A stretch of 64,000 bases of DNA, taken from NCBI RefSeq assembly GCF_040939455.1, contig NC_134104.1, positions 139,660,501-139,724,500 on the forward strand, given 5' to 3'. Shown one piece after another: positions 13,745 to 27,079 of this stretch. The first letter of the stretch is position 1. Each line of letters opens with the position of its first letter. Source of the stretch: Microcebus murinus (Eukaryota; Chordata; Mammalia; Primates; Cheirogaleidae). The notes under the pieces were generated by a model. It was not told the DNA's origin, made no database searches, and saw only the letters and a list, made by a program, of their open reading frames with translations. The position numbers and the translations under genes were made by a program.

Positions 13745-15283
13745 TAAAAGGATATTGGCTCCCTACCTCACACCACAGACACAAAAGTCCAGACAGATTA
13801 AGGACTTAATTAAGAAAGATAAACTTCTAAAAACTTTCAACAGAAAATATCAGAAAATACCTTTCTAGCTAACAAAAAAAAGAAAATACTGAAATTCAAA
13901 CACATTAAAATTAAGAATCTCTTGACCTGAGGCACTTGTATGTGGACTGAGCTGCTTTGGATCAGAGCTGGGAGCTACTCTCAAAGAAAAATTGGAGTTG
14001 TCAGTTCTGCTATGGGTTGAAGTAGCTATCTGAGTGAGAGTCAGCAAAATTTTTTTACAGTAGGTGTCTGCAGAAAATCTACTTATGTATGCTTGCGTTA
14101 GCTTCCCAGGTATCTGAGAAGGGCTTGTCAGGAGGGATGGCTGTTCTCTGGAAGCAAATGGAGCAGTGGGCAGCACAATTAAGATGACGCAAAAAAACAG
14201 GCAAGAATTTATGTTTTTCAGAAAACATCACAAATAAAGTAAAAAGGCAAGCTATGAACTAAAATATCTGCAACACACATAGCCAAAAAAGGATAAGTAT
14301 GCAGAATGTATAAAGAACTCTTACAAACCAATGTGAAAAAGATGAACTAATAAATAACTGAGCAAAAAACACGGGCTGGAATTTCACGAAAGAGGAAGAA
14401 AAAATGACCCTGAAGTCCATGAAGAGCTGCTCTCTTTCCAATAATCAGGGATACACAAATTAAGACACCAATAAGACACTATTTAGACCTACTGACTTGG
14501 CAAAAGTAAGAAATTTTATAACACTGAAAACTGGAAAAGGGGTGGAACAAGGGAATGCTTATACTCTGCTGGCAGGCGTTAAACTGGACATACACTTTAG
14601 AAAATAACTTAGCATTAGCTTATGAAATTGAGCACCCAAATACCCTAAAGCCTGACGCTACCGCTACTACATATACATCACAAGGAAATTCTCATACATC
14701 TGCACTGGGAGACACACACGCAAACTGTGTACAGCAGCAATACTGCTCACAAAGGAAGAAATGGTGAACAGCCTAAATGTCCATCACCAAGATAAAAAAA
14801 AAAAAATTGGTGGCACAGTCACACAAAGGACTGTTATACAGCATTGAAAATGAATGCAATAAAATTAAACACAATTATAAGGATCAATTTTGGAAACATA
14901 ACAAGCAAGCAAGAAAAAATCAGTTGCATAACACTATATATACAATATGCTCTTTTTAAAATACATAAAACTGAAAAATAAAACTAAATGAGGTAAGACA
15001 TTTATTTAAAACATCTATTATAAAAATAATTTATATTATTTTTGTAAAAAGGCAAAGGAATGATGAACTCAAAACTCAAGGGTTAGTGGTTACATACAAG
15101 AGGGGGAGGAAGGGATTGGGGTGGAGAAGAACACCTGGGCAGAGGAGCTACTAGTGGCTAAATTATCCTTCCTAGACTGGTGAGCTCATGCTTGTTCATT
15201 TTCTTATTTTGCTCTATAATATATATATACTTGCATATATTCTTTTATATACACCAAATATTTTATTTTTAAAAGATAAGAAA
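13745..15283 (+). mobile_element. Old L1M 3' part (ORF2 end and 3' UTR)
   Basis: 'gattaaggacttaattaaga', 'aaaaaggcaagctatgaact', 'gaatgtataaagaactctta', 'ctgctggcaggcgttaaact' and 'aaatgtccatcaccaagata' follow L1M ORF2 3' order, then a TA-rich 3' UTR. It is interrupted by the 284-bp block at 13919-14202. Confidence 0.82.
13919..14202. other. Unidentified 284-bp insert in L1M
   Basis: Host L1 text stops at '...attaagaat' and resumes at 'aagaatttatgtttttcag', so AAGAAT is present on both sides (13913-13918, 14203-14208), consistent with a 6-bp duplication. The insert has no TG...CA ends and no recognised family. On the minus strand it is open throughout, beginning with hydrophobic residues (LFFCVILIVLPTAPFA) and continuing Ser/Thr-rich. 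A processed-transcript fragment, an unrecognised LTR piece or chance are all possible. Confidence 0.5.
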
Positions 15284-15411
15284 AGGCCAGGCACAGTGGC
15301 TCATGCCTGTAATCCTAGCACTCTGGGAGGCCTTGAGGTGGACAGATCGCTCAAGGTCAGGAGTTCAAAACCAGCCTAAGCAAGAGTGAGACCCCATCTC
15401 TACTAAAAATA

Positions 15412-15697
15412 TGTCGCGCCCGCCTCGCCAACAAGGAAGACGCGGCAACTAGAGTTCTTCTGACAGCGCTTTAATGGGGATTGCCTTAACTAGTTACATG
15501 CGGAAGACGCCGAGGAGTTCTCGGCAGCTGCTTATATAGACAGTAAGTACACGGGGCATGACCTGATTGGTCGACACAGTTTAGGAGAGGAGGCAAGGCT
15601 TTGCAAATGCGCTGAACATCTGTTTATCAGACACACAGTAGGATGTGACCAGGAAGCGGGCGCCAATCTAGGAATGGCGTTGCCACCGTGCCCCACA
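15412..15697 (-). mobile_element. Solo LTR, endogenous retrovirus (class II-like)
   Basis: A 286-bp block starting TGT and ending ACA, inserted in an Alu with perfect 6-bp duplications AAAATA (15406-15411, 15698-15703). On the minus strand it has a CCAAT box (15565-15570), TATATAA (about 15532-15540) and ATTAAA (15470-15475) in LTR order, giving short R and U5 regions. Six-base duplications and this size suit betaretrovirus-like class II elements; lentiviruses usually make 5-bp duplications. No internal viral sequence remains, as after LTR-LTR recombination. Family not identified. Confidence 0.88.
15532..15540 (-). promoter_or_regulatory. TATA box of the solo LTR
   Basis: TCTATATAAG on the minus strand, about 155 bases from the LTR start and about 60 bases before its ATTAAA signal. 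It could drive minus-strand transcription, the same direction as OSBPL10. Confidence 0.6.
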
Positions 15698-15871
15698 AAA
15701 ATAGAAAGAAATTAATTGGCCAACTAAAATATATATATAGAAAAAATTAGCTGTGCATGGTGGCGCATGCCTGTAGTCCCAGCTACTCGGGAGGCTGAGG
15801 CAGGAGGATCACCTGAGCCCAGGAGTTTGAGACCAGCCCAGGAGTTTGAGCAAGAGTGAGATCCCATTTCA

Positions 15872-16590
<719 letters not shown>

Positions 16591-16594
16591 AAGC

Positions 16595-16890
16595 TTTTTT
16601 CACTTCCCGCAGAGCCATGCTTCCTCTCTCTCACCTCCCGGCCTTCACTAGGTGGCATTTCTTCCAGAAAGAGCTCCCCACCCTGAGTCTGGGCTAGATG
16701 CCCTTATCACTCTCCACCAGAACACCTTTCATGCTATAGCTACACCTTTCATGCTACAGCTCCACCAGCGCCCACTGTGTGTCTCCTTCCCGGCCCATCT
16801 GGTCCCCAAGGCCAGGACCCAGCTACGGCATTCCCCACTGTGCTTCCAGGTACAGCATGGCAGATGGGAAGCGATGAATGAATGAACGAC
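16595..16890 (+). mobile_element. Possible L2 3' end
   Basis: 'tggcatttcttccagaaaga' near 'ctctctcacctcccggcctt' and a terminal 'gaatgaatgaacga' resemble the L2 3' end. Diverged. Confidence 0.4.
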
Positions 16891-16949
16891 TGATCCTACC
16901 ATTGTGAAGTCCCTTCACATAAAGGGATCAGAGGGAACAAGGCAGAATG

Positions 16950-17480
16950 GGAGGGACGTGGCACTTGCAATCAGACGGACTGGCATCAGAATGGCCACCC
17001 CGTTAGAGCTGGAACCCATACTACTAAGTGAAGTATCCCAAGAATGGAAAAACAAGCACCACATATACTCACCAGCAAACTGGTATTAACGGAGCAGCAC
17101 CTAAGTGGACACAGAGGTACTACAGTAATAGGGTATTGGGCAGGTGGGAGGGGGGAGGGGGCGGGTGTATACATACATAATGAGTGAGATGTGCACCATC
17201 TGGGGGATGGTCATGCTGGAAACTCAGACTTGGGGGGAGGGGGAGAATGGGCATTTATGGAAACCTTAAAATCTGTACCCCCATAATATGCTGAAATAAA
17301 AAAAATGCAAAAAAAAAGAAACTCTAAAAAAAATATTTAAAAATTTAAAAAATTTAAAAAAAAAAGAATGGCCACCCCAACATCAGTTTACTCCACCAAA
17401 ATATTACTAAAACCTGCCTGCCTTGTATGATTAGTGGGATTCGTGGTGATAACGTGTGTGAAAATGGGTCCCTAAGGTAC
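16950..17480 (-). mobile_element. Probable MIR, split by a young L1
   Basis: 'gtggcacttgcaatcagacg' on the left and 'tggtgataacgtgtgtgaaa' on the right resemble antisense MIR. The L1 at 17002-17364 separates them. Confidence 0.4.
17002..17364 (+). mobile_element. Young 5'-truncated L1 3' end
   Basis: Ends of a strepsirrhine L1: G-rich 3' UTR ('gcaggtgggaggggggaggg'), 'tgagtgagatgtgcaccatc', 'tacccccataatatgctgaa' and an A-rich tail with TTTAAAA units. Perfect 14-bp duplication AGAATGGCCACCCC at 16988-17001 and 17365-17378. Confidence 0.93.
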
Positions 17481-17483
17481 TAA

Positions 17484-17640
17484 ATCTGTGATTTTTAAAT
17501 TGTGGCTGCACATTGGAACTAATGGGGGGAAAGGGACCCACATTCTGGCTCACTTAGCCCAGCATGGGACCTGGCAGTGGTAGTTTTTTTTATCATCTTC
17601 TCGGATACTTTTAATGTGCAGGCAGGTTCCGGAACCTCTG
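17484..17640 (+). mobile_element. MER5A-like hAT element
   Basis: 'tttaaattgtggctgcacat' with 'tggaact' at one end and 'acttttaatgtgcaggcagg' at the other are the paired ends of MER5A, a nonautonomous hAT-Charlie element. Confidence 0.65.
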
Positions 17641-18410
17641 CACAGGACAGAAACAGGAAGGAAATAACAGCTACGGAGCCTCGCAGTGGCCAACACTCGT
17701 CTGCCGCGGGCTGTGTTATTTAATAACCTCCCCCTTAGAGTGGGGGTCGCGCCCCCATTACTAAGCAGCAGCCGTTCTTCATCAACCTTCTTCCTTCTCC
17801 CCCCAAATATGTCAATCACCTTAAAAAATAAAGAGCAACCTGAACTTTCAGACAAGTCATTACACATAAATACGTTCAAAAGCTCTGTATGAGCAAGACA
17901 GAGAGAGAGCGAGCCAGAGAAATGAAGCAGCTTCAGTGTCCTGGCTGATGCCTTAACAGAAAAGCAATGTAGGAACCTGTTTCCAGCTCCAGCTGTTGCA
18001 GCCGACTAGCCCCATAATTACCAGCATGTACAAAGCACAACGAAATCCCCAACAGCAAAATCATTAAGGGAAGGCTGCATTCATTCCTTGTTTAACCCCA
18101 AAGCATTGAAATGTCCCAACTGCCTGTGCCTTGGCCCATTCATTCCTCCTGCTCGTGAATTCCCGCTAACGTTGGTCCCAAGAGGGAGGAAAAAGGGGTC
18201 AGAAGGAAGGCTGCCCTGGCTGAGCCGCCACAGGCCAGAGGGAGGGACTGAATTAGATGGCCTCTGAGCCCCTTAATGCTAATCCTCTACAAAGAGCCTT
18301 TGTGTGTTGCTAACACCAGGCTGGAAAGAAGAAAGAAGATGGAATCTCCAAGTTCTATGACGAGAGCTTACAGTTCTTTCTTCTTGCATCAGCCAGGCAT
18401 AATTCTAAAG
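17641..18410. other. Unique intron
   Basis: Contains an (AG)-rich stretch near 17895-17930; otherwise no family recognised. Confidence 0.45.
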
Positions 18411-18414
18411 CTAC

Positions 18415-18775
18415 CTGTCTCAGCAATAAAAAGGAATCCACGACTGGTAAGACACGATGACCCAGATGAGTCTCAAAATGTTATGCTGACTAGAGGAAGC
18501 CAGACACAGTAAGTACATACCGTGTGATTCCATTTACACGAAGTGCTAGAATAGGAAAAACCAATCTACAGTGGTGGGCGGGAATCAGGATGGTGGTTGT
18601 CTGGGGTGAGCAGGGGGAGCGGCACGAGAGAAGTTTCTGGGAAGATGGAAATGTTCCATATCTTGATATGCATTTGCCTAAGAGGTGCATGCAGTTGTCA
18701 AAACTCAGTAAATGTACACTTAAGATTTGTGCATTTCACTGAAATTTTACAAGAGAAAAAAATCTCAAAAAAATG
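18415..18775 (+). mobile_element. Old L1M 3' end
   Basis: 'gatgagtctcaaaatgttat', 'gtgattccatttacacgaag' and 'cagttgtcaaaactcagtaa' are characteristic L1M 3' sequence. Confidence 0.8.
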
Positions 18776-18883
18776 TTGTTAATGATTTTTGTTAATAACA
18801 TGTATGCTGACATATTTATGAGGAAGTATACTGACATCAGCAATTTACTTTGTAATGTCTAAACAAATAAAAATGGGTTGATG

Positions 18884-19226
18884 GGCCAGGCACCGTGGCT
18901 CACGCCTGTAATCTTAGCACTCTGGGAGTCCTAGGCGGGAGGATTGCTTGAGCCCAGGAGTTGGAGACCGGCCTGAGCAAGAGTGAGACCCCGTCTCTAC
19001 TATAAAAAAAAAAAATAGAAAGAAATTAGCTGGACAACTAAAAAGAAAAAATATATATATATATATATAATTAGGCATGGTGGTGCATGCCTGTAGTCCC
19101 AGCTACTTGGGAGACTGAGGCAGGAGAATCACTTTAGCCCAGCAGTTTGAGGTTGCTGTGAGCTAGGCTGATGCCACAGCATTCTAGCCCAAGCAAGAGA
19201 GTGAGACTCTATCTCAAAAAAAAAAA
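18884..19226 (+). mobile_element. Alu, lemur-type, full length
   Basis: GGCCAGGCACCGTGGCTCACG to A-tail; a TA run expands its linker (about 19050-19070). Near-matching GGTTGATG / GGTTGGATG flank it. Confidence 0.94.
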
Positions 19227-19524
19227 GGTTGGATGAACAGATATGTGATAAAGTATTAATAGGTATAATAAAATGTTAGCTTTAGAATCCAGGTGGTAGA
19301 TACATGTGTGTTCACTGTACAATTCTTTTGACTTCTCAATATGTTTGAAATTTTTCATAAGATGTTGGGAGGAGGGAGTGGAAAGTTAGTCATATAGGTG
19401 GTAGAAAAGGTAAGCTAATTGCTAAGAAAAATCATAAAAGCTACTGGCACCCCCTAGGGTTTAAGATACCTGTGAGCTGCTCAGATGAAAGGAAAAGGAA
19501 AAGAAAGATGACAAAGTTGAGGAT

Positions 19525-19720
19525 AACAGTAATAATTTATTGAGCATCTACTATATACCAGAGGCGTGTACTAGGCAGTCACGTGGTATCTGATTTTACC
19601 ATCACAACCTCCCTGCAAGGTAGGCATATCACCACTTCAAAGATAAGCAAACTGAAAATCAGAACGGTGCAGTAACTTACCGGAGGTCACACAGGCTAGA
19701 ATTTGAAACTGGTCCTGACA
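19525..19720 (+). mobile_element. MIR SINE
   Basis: 'aataatttattgagcatcta' through 'aagataagcaaactgaaaat' to 'ggaggtcacacaggctagaa': the standard MIR order. Confidence 0.85.
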
Positions 19721-20830
19721 GCCTCAATAGGCTAAGAACCATGAGCCCAATGCTGCTTCCCTCTTGCTAAGGTCAGGACCATGCCAAGGGCTCGGGCATG
19801 GCACAGCAGCCACACCTACCCAGCAGTGCCACCCACCATGCACTGGGACGCCACTCTCCTCATAAAAGCACTGGTACTTGTACTGACCCCCAGTTGCTTC
19901 ATTCTCCCAAGAGTCCTATGGAGTCTCCTACACTCTGTCCTCTTCCCTCTTTTCTTTGCAAGGAGAATCAACCTTCCAGAGGTTTAGCCTCCATTTCCAT
20001 ACATGTGCCCTTAGTAACAAATAATGCAAAGCAGCTCACGCAGCAGCTTTCTAGTCCATCTTCTTGGTCTACAGAGGCTAGAAAACTAAACGCCACATTT
20101 CACTGACTCCCTTGCAGCTAGATTCTTCCAAGCAGACATACCCGTGCAAGAAGATTTGAGAGGCAGAGGGGAAGAACAGGAGGTGAAGCCATAACTGGAA
20201 GGTCAGAACTTCTGGTCAGACAGTGATAGGTGCATCTGACTCCTTGGCACAGATCAGCAGATGTTTCTATGTTCTGCCTCTAGTGTCAGCAGTACTAAAG
20301 CAGAAGTAGGTTAGGACCATGCTATTGGGAACTGGTTAGAGACAGGTTGTATTGCTCCTAATCAGGTAGCATTTAGCTTGGTTCTCCCAGAAATACTGTA
20401 AAACCCTCTAATAAATCCCAAGCTGATTAAACTGATTACAAGGATCTATTGTCTGCAACTGAGATCCCAGTACTCCTTTTAACGGCTCAGACTCCCACAT
20501 TTTGAGCCTACACAAACGCCTGCCAGACAGTAAAACTCCCTAGTACAGGACATTCTCGCTTTCGACATTAGAGAGAAGACAAGGGAGGACAAGGGGAGTA
20601 GGGAGAACATCCCACAGTCCATCTGATTTTACCAACATATCCAGGGTCTCCCAGAAAAGCAAACCTAGAATAGCCTTTCAAATGTTACAGGTAACAGGGG
20701 CAACAGAGCCCCTAAAATTGAGGGCCTTTCAAAGGCCCCAGCCTTATACCCTAGAGTGGGATTTGGAAAAAAGCACATCAAGCTTGGAGGCCTCTTAGTG
20801 AAGGAATGATCTCATTCAAAGGTCATGTTG
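19721..20830. other. Unique intron
   Basis: No repeat family or coding region recognised. Confidence 0.45.
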
Positions 20831-20831
20831 G

Positions 20832-21108
20832 AGCCTGTAATCCCTTGGCTCTGGGAGGCCAAGGTGGGAGGATCGCGTGAGGCCAGGAGTTTGAGACCGG
20901 CCTAGGTGACATATCAAGAATCCCCCATCTCTACAAAAAATAATTAACTGGGCATGGTGGCTTGCGCCTATAGCCCCAGCTACTTGGGAGGCTGAGGTGT
21001 AAGGCTGCAGTGAGCTATGATCAGGACACTGCACTTTAGCCTTGGGCAACTGAGTGAGACCCTGTCTCTTAAAAAAAAAAAAAAAAAGAAAGAAAGAAAG
21101 AAAAAAAA
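20832..21108 (+). mobile_element. Old 5'-truncated Alu
   Basis: Starts within the left arm ('agcctgtaatcccttggctc') and ends in a long A/AAAG tail. GTCATGTTGG is repeated on both sides. Confidence 0.9.
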
Positions 21109-21888
21109 AAAGTCATGTTGGCATGGTGATCTGGGGCCAGCCTACTGATGTACAAAGGGATGACTGTTTTTTTAACTACTATCACAACCACCAAATAAAA
21201 TAAATATTTTTGTTCCTTCCAAAGAAATACCCTCAGAGGCTCCTGATGTACTGTCATTACCCACAACCTTTAGCTCAGCTGTGATAAATCCATCTCCTCC
21301 CAGCCTGGTTACAAGATCTGGAAAGAGCCGAAAGCAACGCGCAGTCTGCTCGAACGCCATTTTTAGTCAAAACTGAGGAGAGACTCCGAAGCAGGCAGAC
21401 GTCTTTTCTGCTATGGCTTGTAACTTACTCTGAAGGCAATTCTAGAAAAGGAGCCTCAAAATCTTTGAGCAATGGCAGCGCAGTTGTGAAAAAAGAATCT
21501 TGCCATTCTTGAATATACATATTTGGAAATTCCTGTTTGGAAAAAAAATCATCTTTAGAGTCACCTTGTGTAGAGTGACACTGAAGTATGGTCATTGGTT
21601 TCTTGGTTTATTGTGTGTTCACCAGTTAAGAAGGAAGAAAAAAACCGAACATCTGCTACGGTTTAGTCTTTGTGGCCATTGAGAGTTAAGGCAAGGAAGG
21701 GTACAGTAATTTTGAAGCCACCATAATACCCTGGAGACCACAAAGTTAACTGAGAGGTAAAGTGAGACTTTGGCACTGACCATAGTTTGGCCCCTGAATA
21801 GCCAATTACCTGATTTGTTTTAGCCCTGGCCTGATTTCTACTGATATTTACTCTTCTGAGTATTGCTATTTTGCAACTGCAGTGAATT
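21109..21888. other. Unique intron
   Basis: No family recognised. Confidence 0.45.
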
Positions 21889-21889
21889 G

Positions 21890-22180
21890 TGCTGGGCACA
21901 GTGGCTCACATCTGTAATCTCAGCACTTTCAGAGGCCAAGGGGGGGAGGATCGCTTGAGGCCAGGAGTTCAAGACCACCCTGGGCAACAAACATAGCAAG
22001 ACCTCGTCTCTACAAAAAATAAAAATATTAGCTGGGCATGATGGCATTTGCCTGTAGTCCTAGTTACTTGGGAGGTTGAGGTGGGAGGATTGTTTGAGCC
22101 CACGAGTTCAAGGTTGCAGTGAGCCACAATCATACCACTGCACTTCAGCCTGGACGACTTCGAGACCCTGTCTCTAAAAG
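21890..22180 (+). mobile_element. Old Alu (AluJ-like)
   Basis: 'gctgggcacagtggctcaca' to 'ctgtctctaaaag'; lacks the lemur linker and is well diverged. Confidence 0.9.
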
Positions 22181-22211
22181 ACAAAATTTTCATAAAATAA
22201 ATTTTTAAAGA

Positions 22212-22980
<769 letters not shown>

Positions 22981-22982
22981 TA

Positions 22983-23462
22983 GAGATCAGCAAGCAAAGG
23001 CCCATGAGCCAAATCCAGTTGAACACTTGCTTTTGTAAATAAGGTTTTCACTGGGACACAGCCACACCTCTGTGTGTACATATTGTCTATGACTGCCTCT
23101 TTTCTTGAGACAGTCTCACTCTGTCACCCAGGCTAGAGTGTAGTCTGTCATCATAGCTCACTGCAACCTGAACTCCTGGGCTCAAGCAATCCTCCTGCCT
23201 CAGCCTCCTGAGTAGCTGGGACTACAGGTACACGTCACCATGCCTGGCTAATTTTTTCTATTTTTGGTGGAGTTGGGGGTTTCGCTCTTACTCAGGCTGG
23301 TCTCAAACTCCTGACCACAAGTGATCCTCCCGCCTTGGCCTCCCAGAGTGCTAGGACTACTAAGCATGAGCCACCGCCCCAGCCTCTATGATTGCTTTCA
23401 TGCTACAGAGTTGAAATTTTTTACTATCTGGCCCTTCACCAAAACAGTTTGCTGACCCCTGC
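22983..23462. mobile_element. hAT-Charlie (MER-type) element split by an Alu
   Basis: 'gatcagcaagcaaaggccca', 'tttgtaaataaggttttcac' with 'tgggacacagccacac', then after the Alu 'tactatctggcccttcacca' and 'agtttgctgacccctg'. The ends carry the GGTCAGCAAACT-type inverted repeat of a MER-type hAT family. The exact family name is not certain. Confidence 0.7.
23101..23385 (-). mobile_element. Alu inside the hAT element
   Basis: 'cttgagacagtctcactctg' to 'catgagccaccgccccagcc'; shorter linker ('tctatttttggtggagttgg'), T-tail nearly lost. Confidence 0.92.
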
Positions 23463-23703
23463 ACTAAACCCAAGAGTAAGCCCTCCAGCACAAGGAAAGC
23501 TCATTAATGCAACATTGAAAGTGACCCCTAAAGGTCAAATTCTGTCGCTGAAGAGTCAGGGTCCTAGAAGACAGTAACTGTGATCCAAAGTAGCTACTCC
23601 TCAAGGGTGGAGGAGTGTGCATTGGAATCAACCATGCTACATTGCCAACAAGCCAAGGTCCAGGCAAAAACTGGTCCCAGGCAGTTAAAGAATGCTCTAT
23701 CCT

Positions 23704-24043
<340 letters not shown>

Positions 24044-26100
24044 GAATGCTCTATCCTAAAGAACTACTAGGAAATATCAGCTCTCAGAGGAAAGTGTCAA
24101 ATTTTTAATACAGTCTGATCAAAATTAGCCAGGTACCTTCCTAAATTTAGAAGTCCGTCTCCTATTAATATTTTTGCACACTGTAAACAGTGTGCTATCC
24201 TACTGATAGATTAGAAGCAGTCCTAAAGGCTAGTTCTTTATTCACAATCTAGAAAATAGACTAAAAGCAACCTTGGCTACTGAAAGCCACTATTAAACCC
24301 AGTTCTCTCTGCTATATATTAGAGGAAATTAGCATCAGACTCAGAGATAAGATATCTCATACCCAGACATGATCTTTTAATACCCCAGGATCACAGGGTT
24401 CAAGAAAAAGTTCTGCACATTTTGAAGTTTTCTCCATCACTCAGAACAGCTAATAAATAAACCAGAGGATCAGATGAGTCTCAAGGCATCGGCCAGTTGA
24501 TGAGAAGCCGGTGGGTATTCTTTGCTACACAATAAAACCACAGATCAAAAAGACCATTTTTAGCATCACCTTTCTGGAGCTTTTCTAAAACTCTGAGGAG
24601 CAGAGATCCGGTTTCTTGTTCTAACTCTGCCACAAACCCTGTGTATAAATTTGAATTAAACATCATCTCTTCGGGGCTGTTTCCTTCAAAGGTTGAGCAA
24701 GTTCATCTGAGGGCCTTCGAGGCCCCAGAAAAATGCCCTATGGAAGAAAATGTTAGCTTCCCCCTCCCCTTGACTGTTATTTTGGTTTATTTTGAAAAAT
24801 GCTTCCAGAAAAAGGATATAGAAAAAAAAAATGCCAGGATTATTCCTGGGTTGTAACATATAGGAAAGCTTCCATAAGCAATAAGCAGCTCAAGATCCAG
24901 GGATCCTGCAAGCAGGGAGCCTCTAAGATCCCTTCCTGAATTCTTATCAGCCTCCCAAAAAAGCACCCTGTACCCCTGGGTGCCAGAGGAATCACTCAGA
25001 ATTAAGCTGGCACCAGCCACACCTAGCTTGTCACCCAGACCCTCAGCCCCCCTCCCCTCATCGTGTCTGATAATACAGGATGCGAAATTAAACAAACCAG
25101 AACCCTGCATTCAGGGCATTCACATTCACAATAACAAGAGCATTTGCATCAATTAGGATTATAAACAGACTGTGGAAATGAGATGCAATAGGGGACCCAG
25201 TTTAAATATTCTGTCGTCTGGCCAAATTCCTTATTCAGACCCAATTGACCTAAATGAGAAAGCAAAGCTAAAGTGGACACCAAAAGATTGCAAGCTAGTT
25301 TACATAACGCAGGCCCTCCCGGGCTTAAAACTACCCACTTCCAAGTAAGAGTGGAAGTTAACCCTTCCCCTTCTCTCTGTCTTCCCTTCCCAAGCTCAGA
25401 CACCAAATGAGCATCCCCCCCCAACCTTCCCGGCTTGTGGAAACCATCACAAGAGACTGTGAGACCCATTTCTCCCTCAAGGGCATGTGCCCTTGTCCCT
25501 AATTCCCCTGTCCCCCAGAGTTGCTTACCACCTGGGAGGGATTTACCTGCTCACTCTCTTACAGAAAAACCATCCTCTTTAAACCTTATTCCCACTTGGA
25601 AAGGGAAAATAAATTTCAAGGTTTAAAAAACTCACCTCCAAAGAGTTAGAACACAACCTGCTTGAACACCAGATCTGCCTAAAAAAACAATGTAATCCAT
25701 CTAGCAGTTTATAAATGCCCTAAGGGACCTTCCTCTGTCAACCTTAATCAGGAAGCCACAGCTTTAATTTGTTTTTAATTTGTTAGAGCCATTCTACATC
25801 AAATATTCTCAGTATAACCCACCCCACAAAGAATACTTCTAAGCAAGTCTATTACAATGCAAGTTCTAAAGCGCTGCAAATCTGCTCGTTGGTTCAACAA
25901 TCAAATATTGAGCACCACCTTAAGCAAACATGATCCCCTTGGCTGCCCTTGTGGCATGACTATGTCACAAGCCACCAAACAAGATGGTGGTGGGAGAACT
26001 TAAGTCCGAAGGATCTGCAATGGCCAGGAAACCAAGGAAGGGTTCAGGAGAAGAGCTTGGAAGTCTAGCATCTCTGAATTTTATTTTTGCAGGTAGATGC
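24044..26100. other. Mostly unique intron
   Basis: A weak antisense MIR may lie at 24600-24690 ('gttctaactctgccacaaac'). A C-rich tract near 25370-25560 is unassigned. No coding frame stands out. Confidence 0.4.
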
Positions 26101-26103
26101 TTT

Positions 26104-26396
26104 TTTGAGGGGAGAAGGGGATGGATAGAGTCTTTACCTTGTTGCCTGGGCTGGCATGCAGTAGCATCATCATAGCTCACTGCAACCTCAAACTCCTGGG
26201 CTCAGGTGATCTTCCTGCCTCAGCCTCCTGAGTAGCTGAGACTACACTACAGGCAGCTAATTTATTCTATATTTTTGTAGAGACAGGGTCTCACTATGTT
26301 GCTTAGGCTGGTTTCAAACTCCAGGCCTCAAGCAATCCTCCCACCTCAGCCTCCCAAAGTGCTAGGATTATAGGCATGAGCCATCATGCCCAGTCT
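26104..26396 (-). mobile_element. Old Alu, antisense
   Basis: 'gcatgcagtagcatcatcat' ... 'taggcatgagccatcatgcc'; degraded 3' end and a deletion in the right arm. Confidence 0.88.
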
Positions 26397-26575
26397 GATA
26401 CTATTTTTAAATTTAAAATATATTTAATTACAGTATATTTATAATAAAATATAAAACACACATAAAACCTAGACAGCTGTGCATGTGTTGGGATAGGAGG
26501 AACTCTCTGTACTTTCCCCACAATTTTGCTGTGAACCTAAAACCGCTCCAAAATGTAAATTCTATTAAAGAAGGT

Positions 26576-26914
26576 GGCCAGGCGCGATGGCTCACACCTG
26601 TAATCCTAGCACTCTGGGAGGCCAAGGCAGGCAGACTGCTTGAGGTCAGGAGTTCGAAACCAGCCTGAGCAAGAGCAAGACCCCGTCTCTACTATAAATA
26701 GAAAGAAATTAGTTGGCTAACTAATATATATAGAAAAAATTAGCCAGGCATGGTGGCACATGCCTTTAGTCCCAGCTACTCGGGAGGCTGAGGCAGAAGG
26801 ATCGCTTGAGCCCAGGAGTTTGAGGTTGCTGTGAGCTAGGCTGACGCCACAGTACTCACTGTAACCTGGGCAACAAAGTGAGTATGTCTCAAAAATAAAT
26901 AAATAATTAAATAA
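26576..26914 (+). mobile_element. Alu, lemur-type, full length
   Basis: GGCCAGGCGCGATGGCTCACA, linker 'ggctaactaatatatataga', tail of AAATAA units. Confidence 0.95.
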
Positions 26915-27079
26915 AGAGAGGAAGGGAGAATGCTATTAATGCTTTGGGGGAGAACTGGGCAATTACTGACGTCCTTTGTTTTCCCTTTAATCTTTCCTAA
27001 ATTTTCTAATTTTTCTGTAAGAAGCATATAATAATGCCTTCATAACCAGAAAAATGTCATTAAAACAGAGTACCCCCAA

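Noticed and set aside
15412..15697. Solo LTR as a remnant of a lemur lentivirus
   Set aside because: Target duplications are 6 bp rather than 5, and the length and short R/U5 fit class II elements better. No internal sequence is left to decide.
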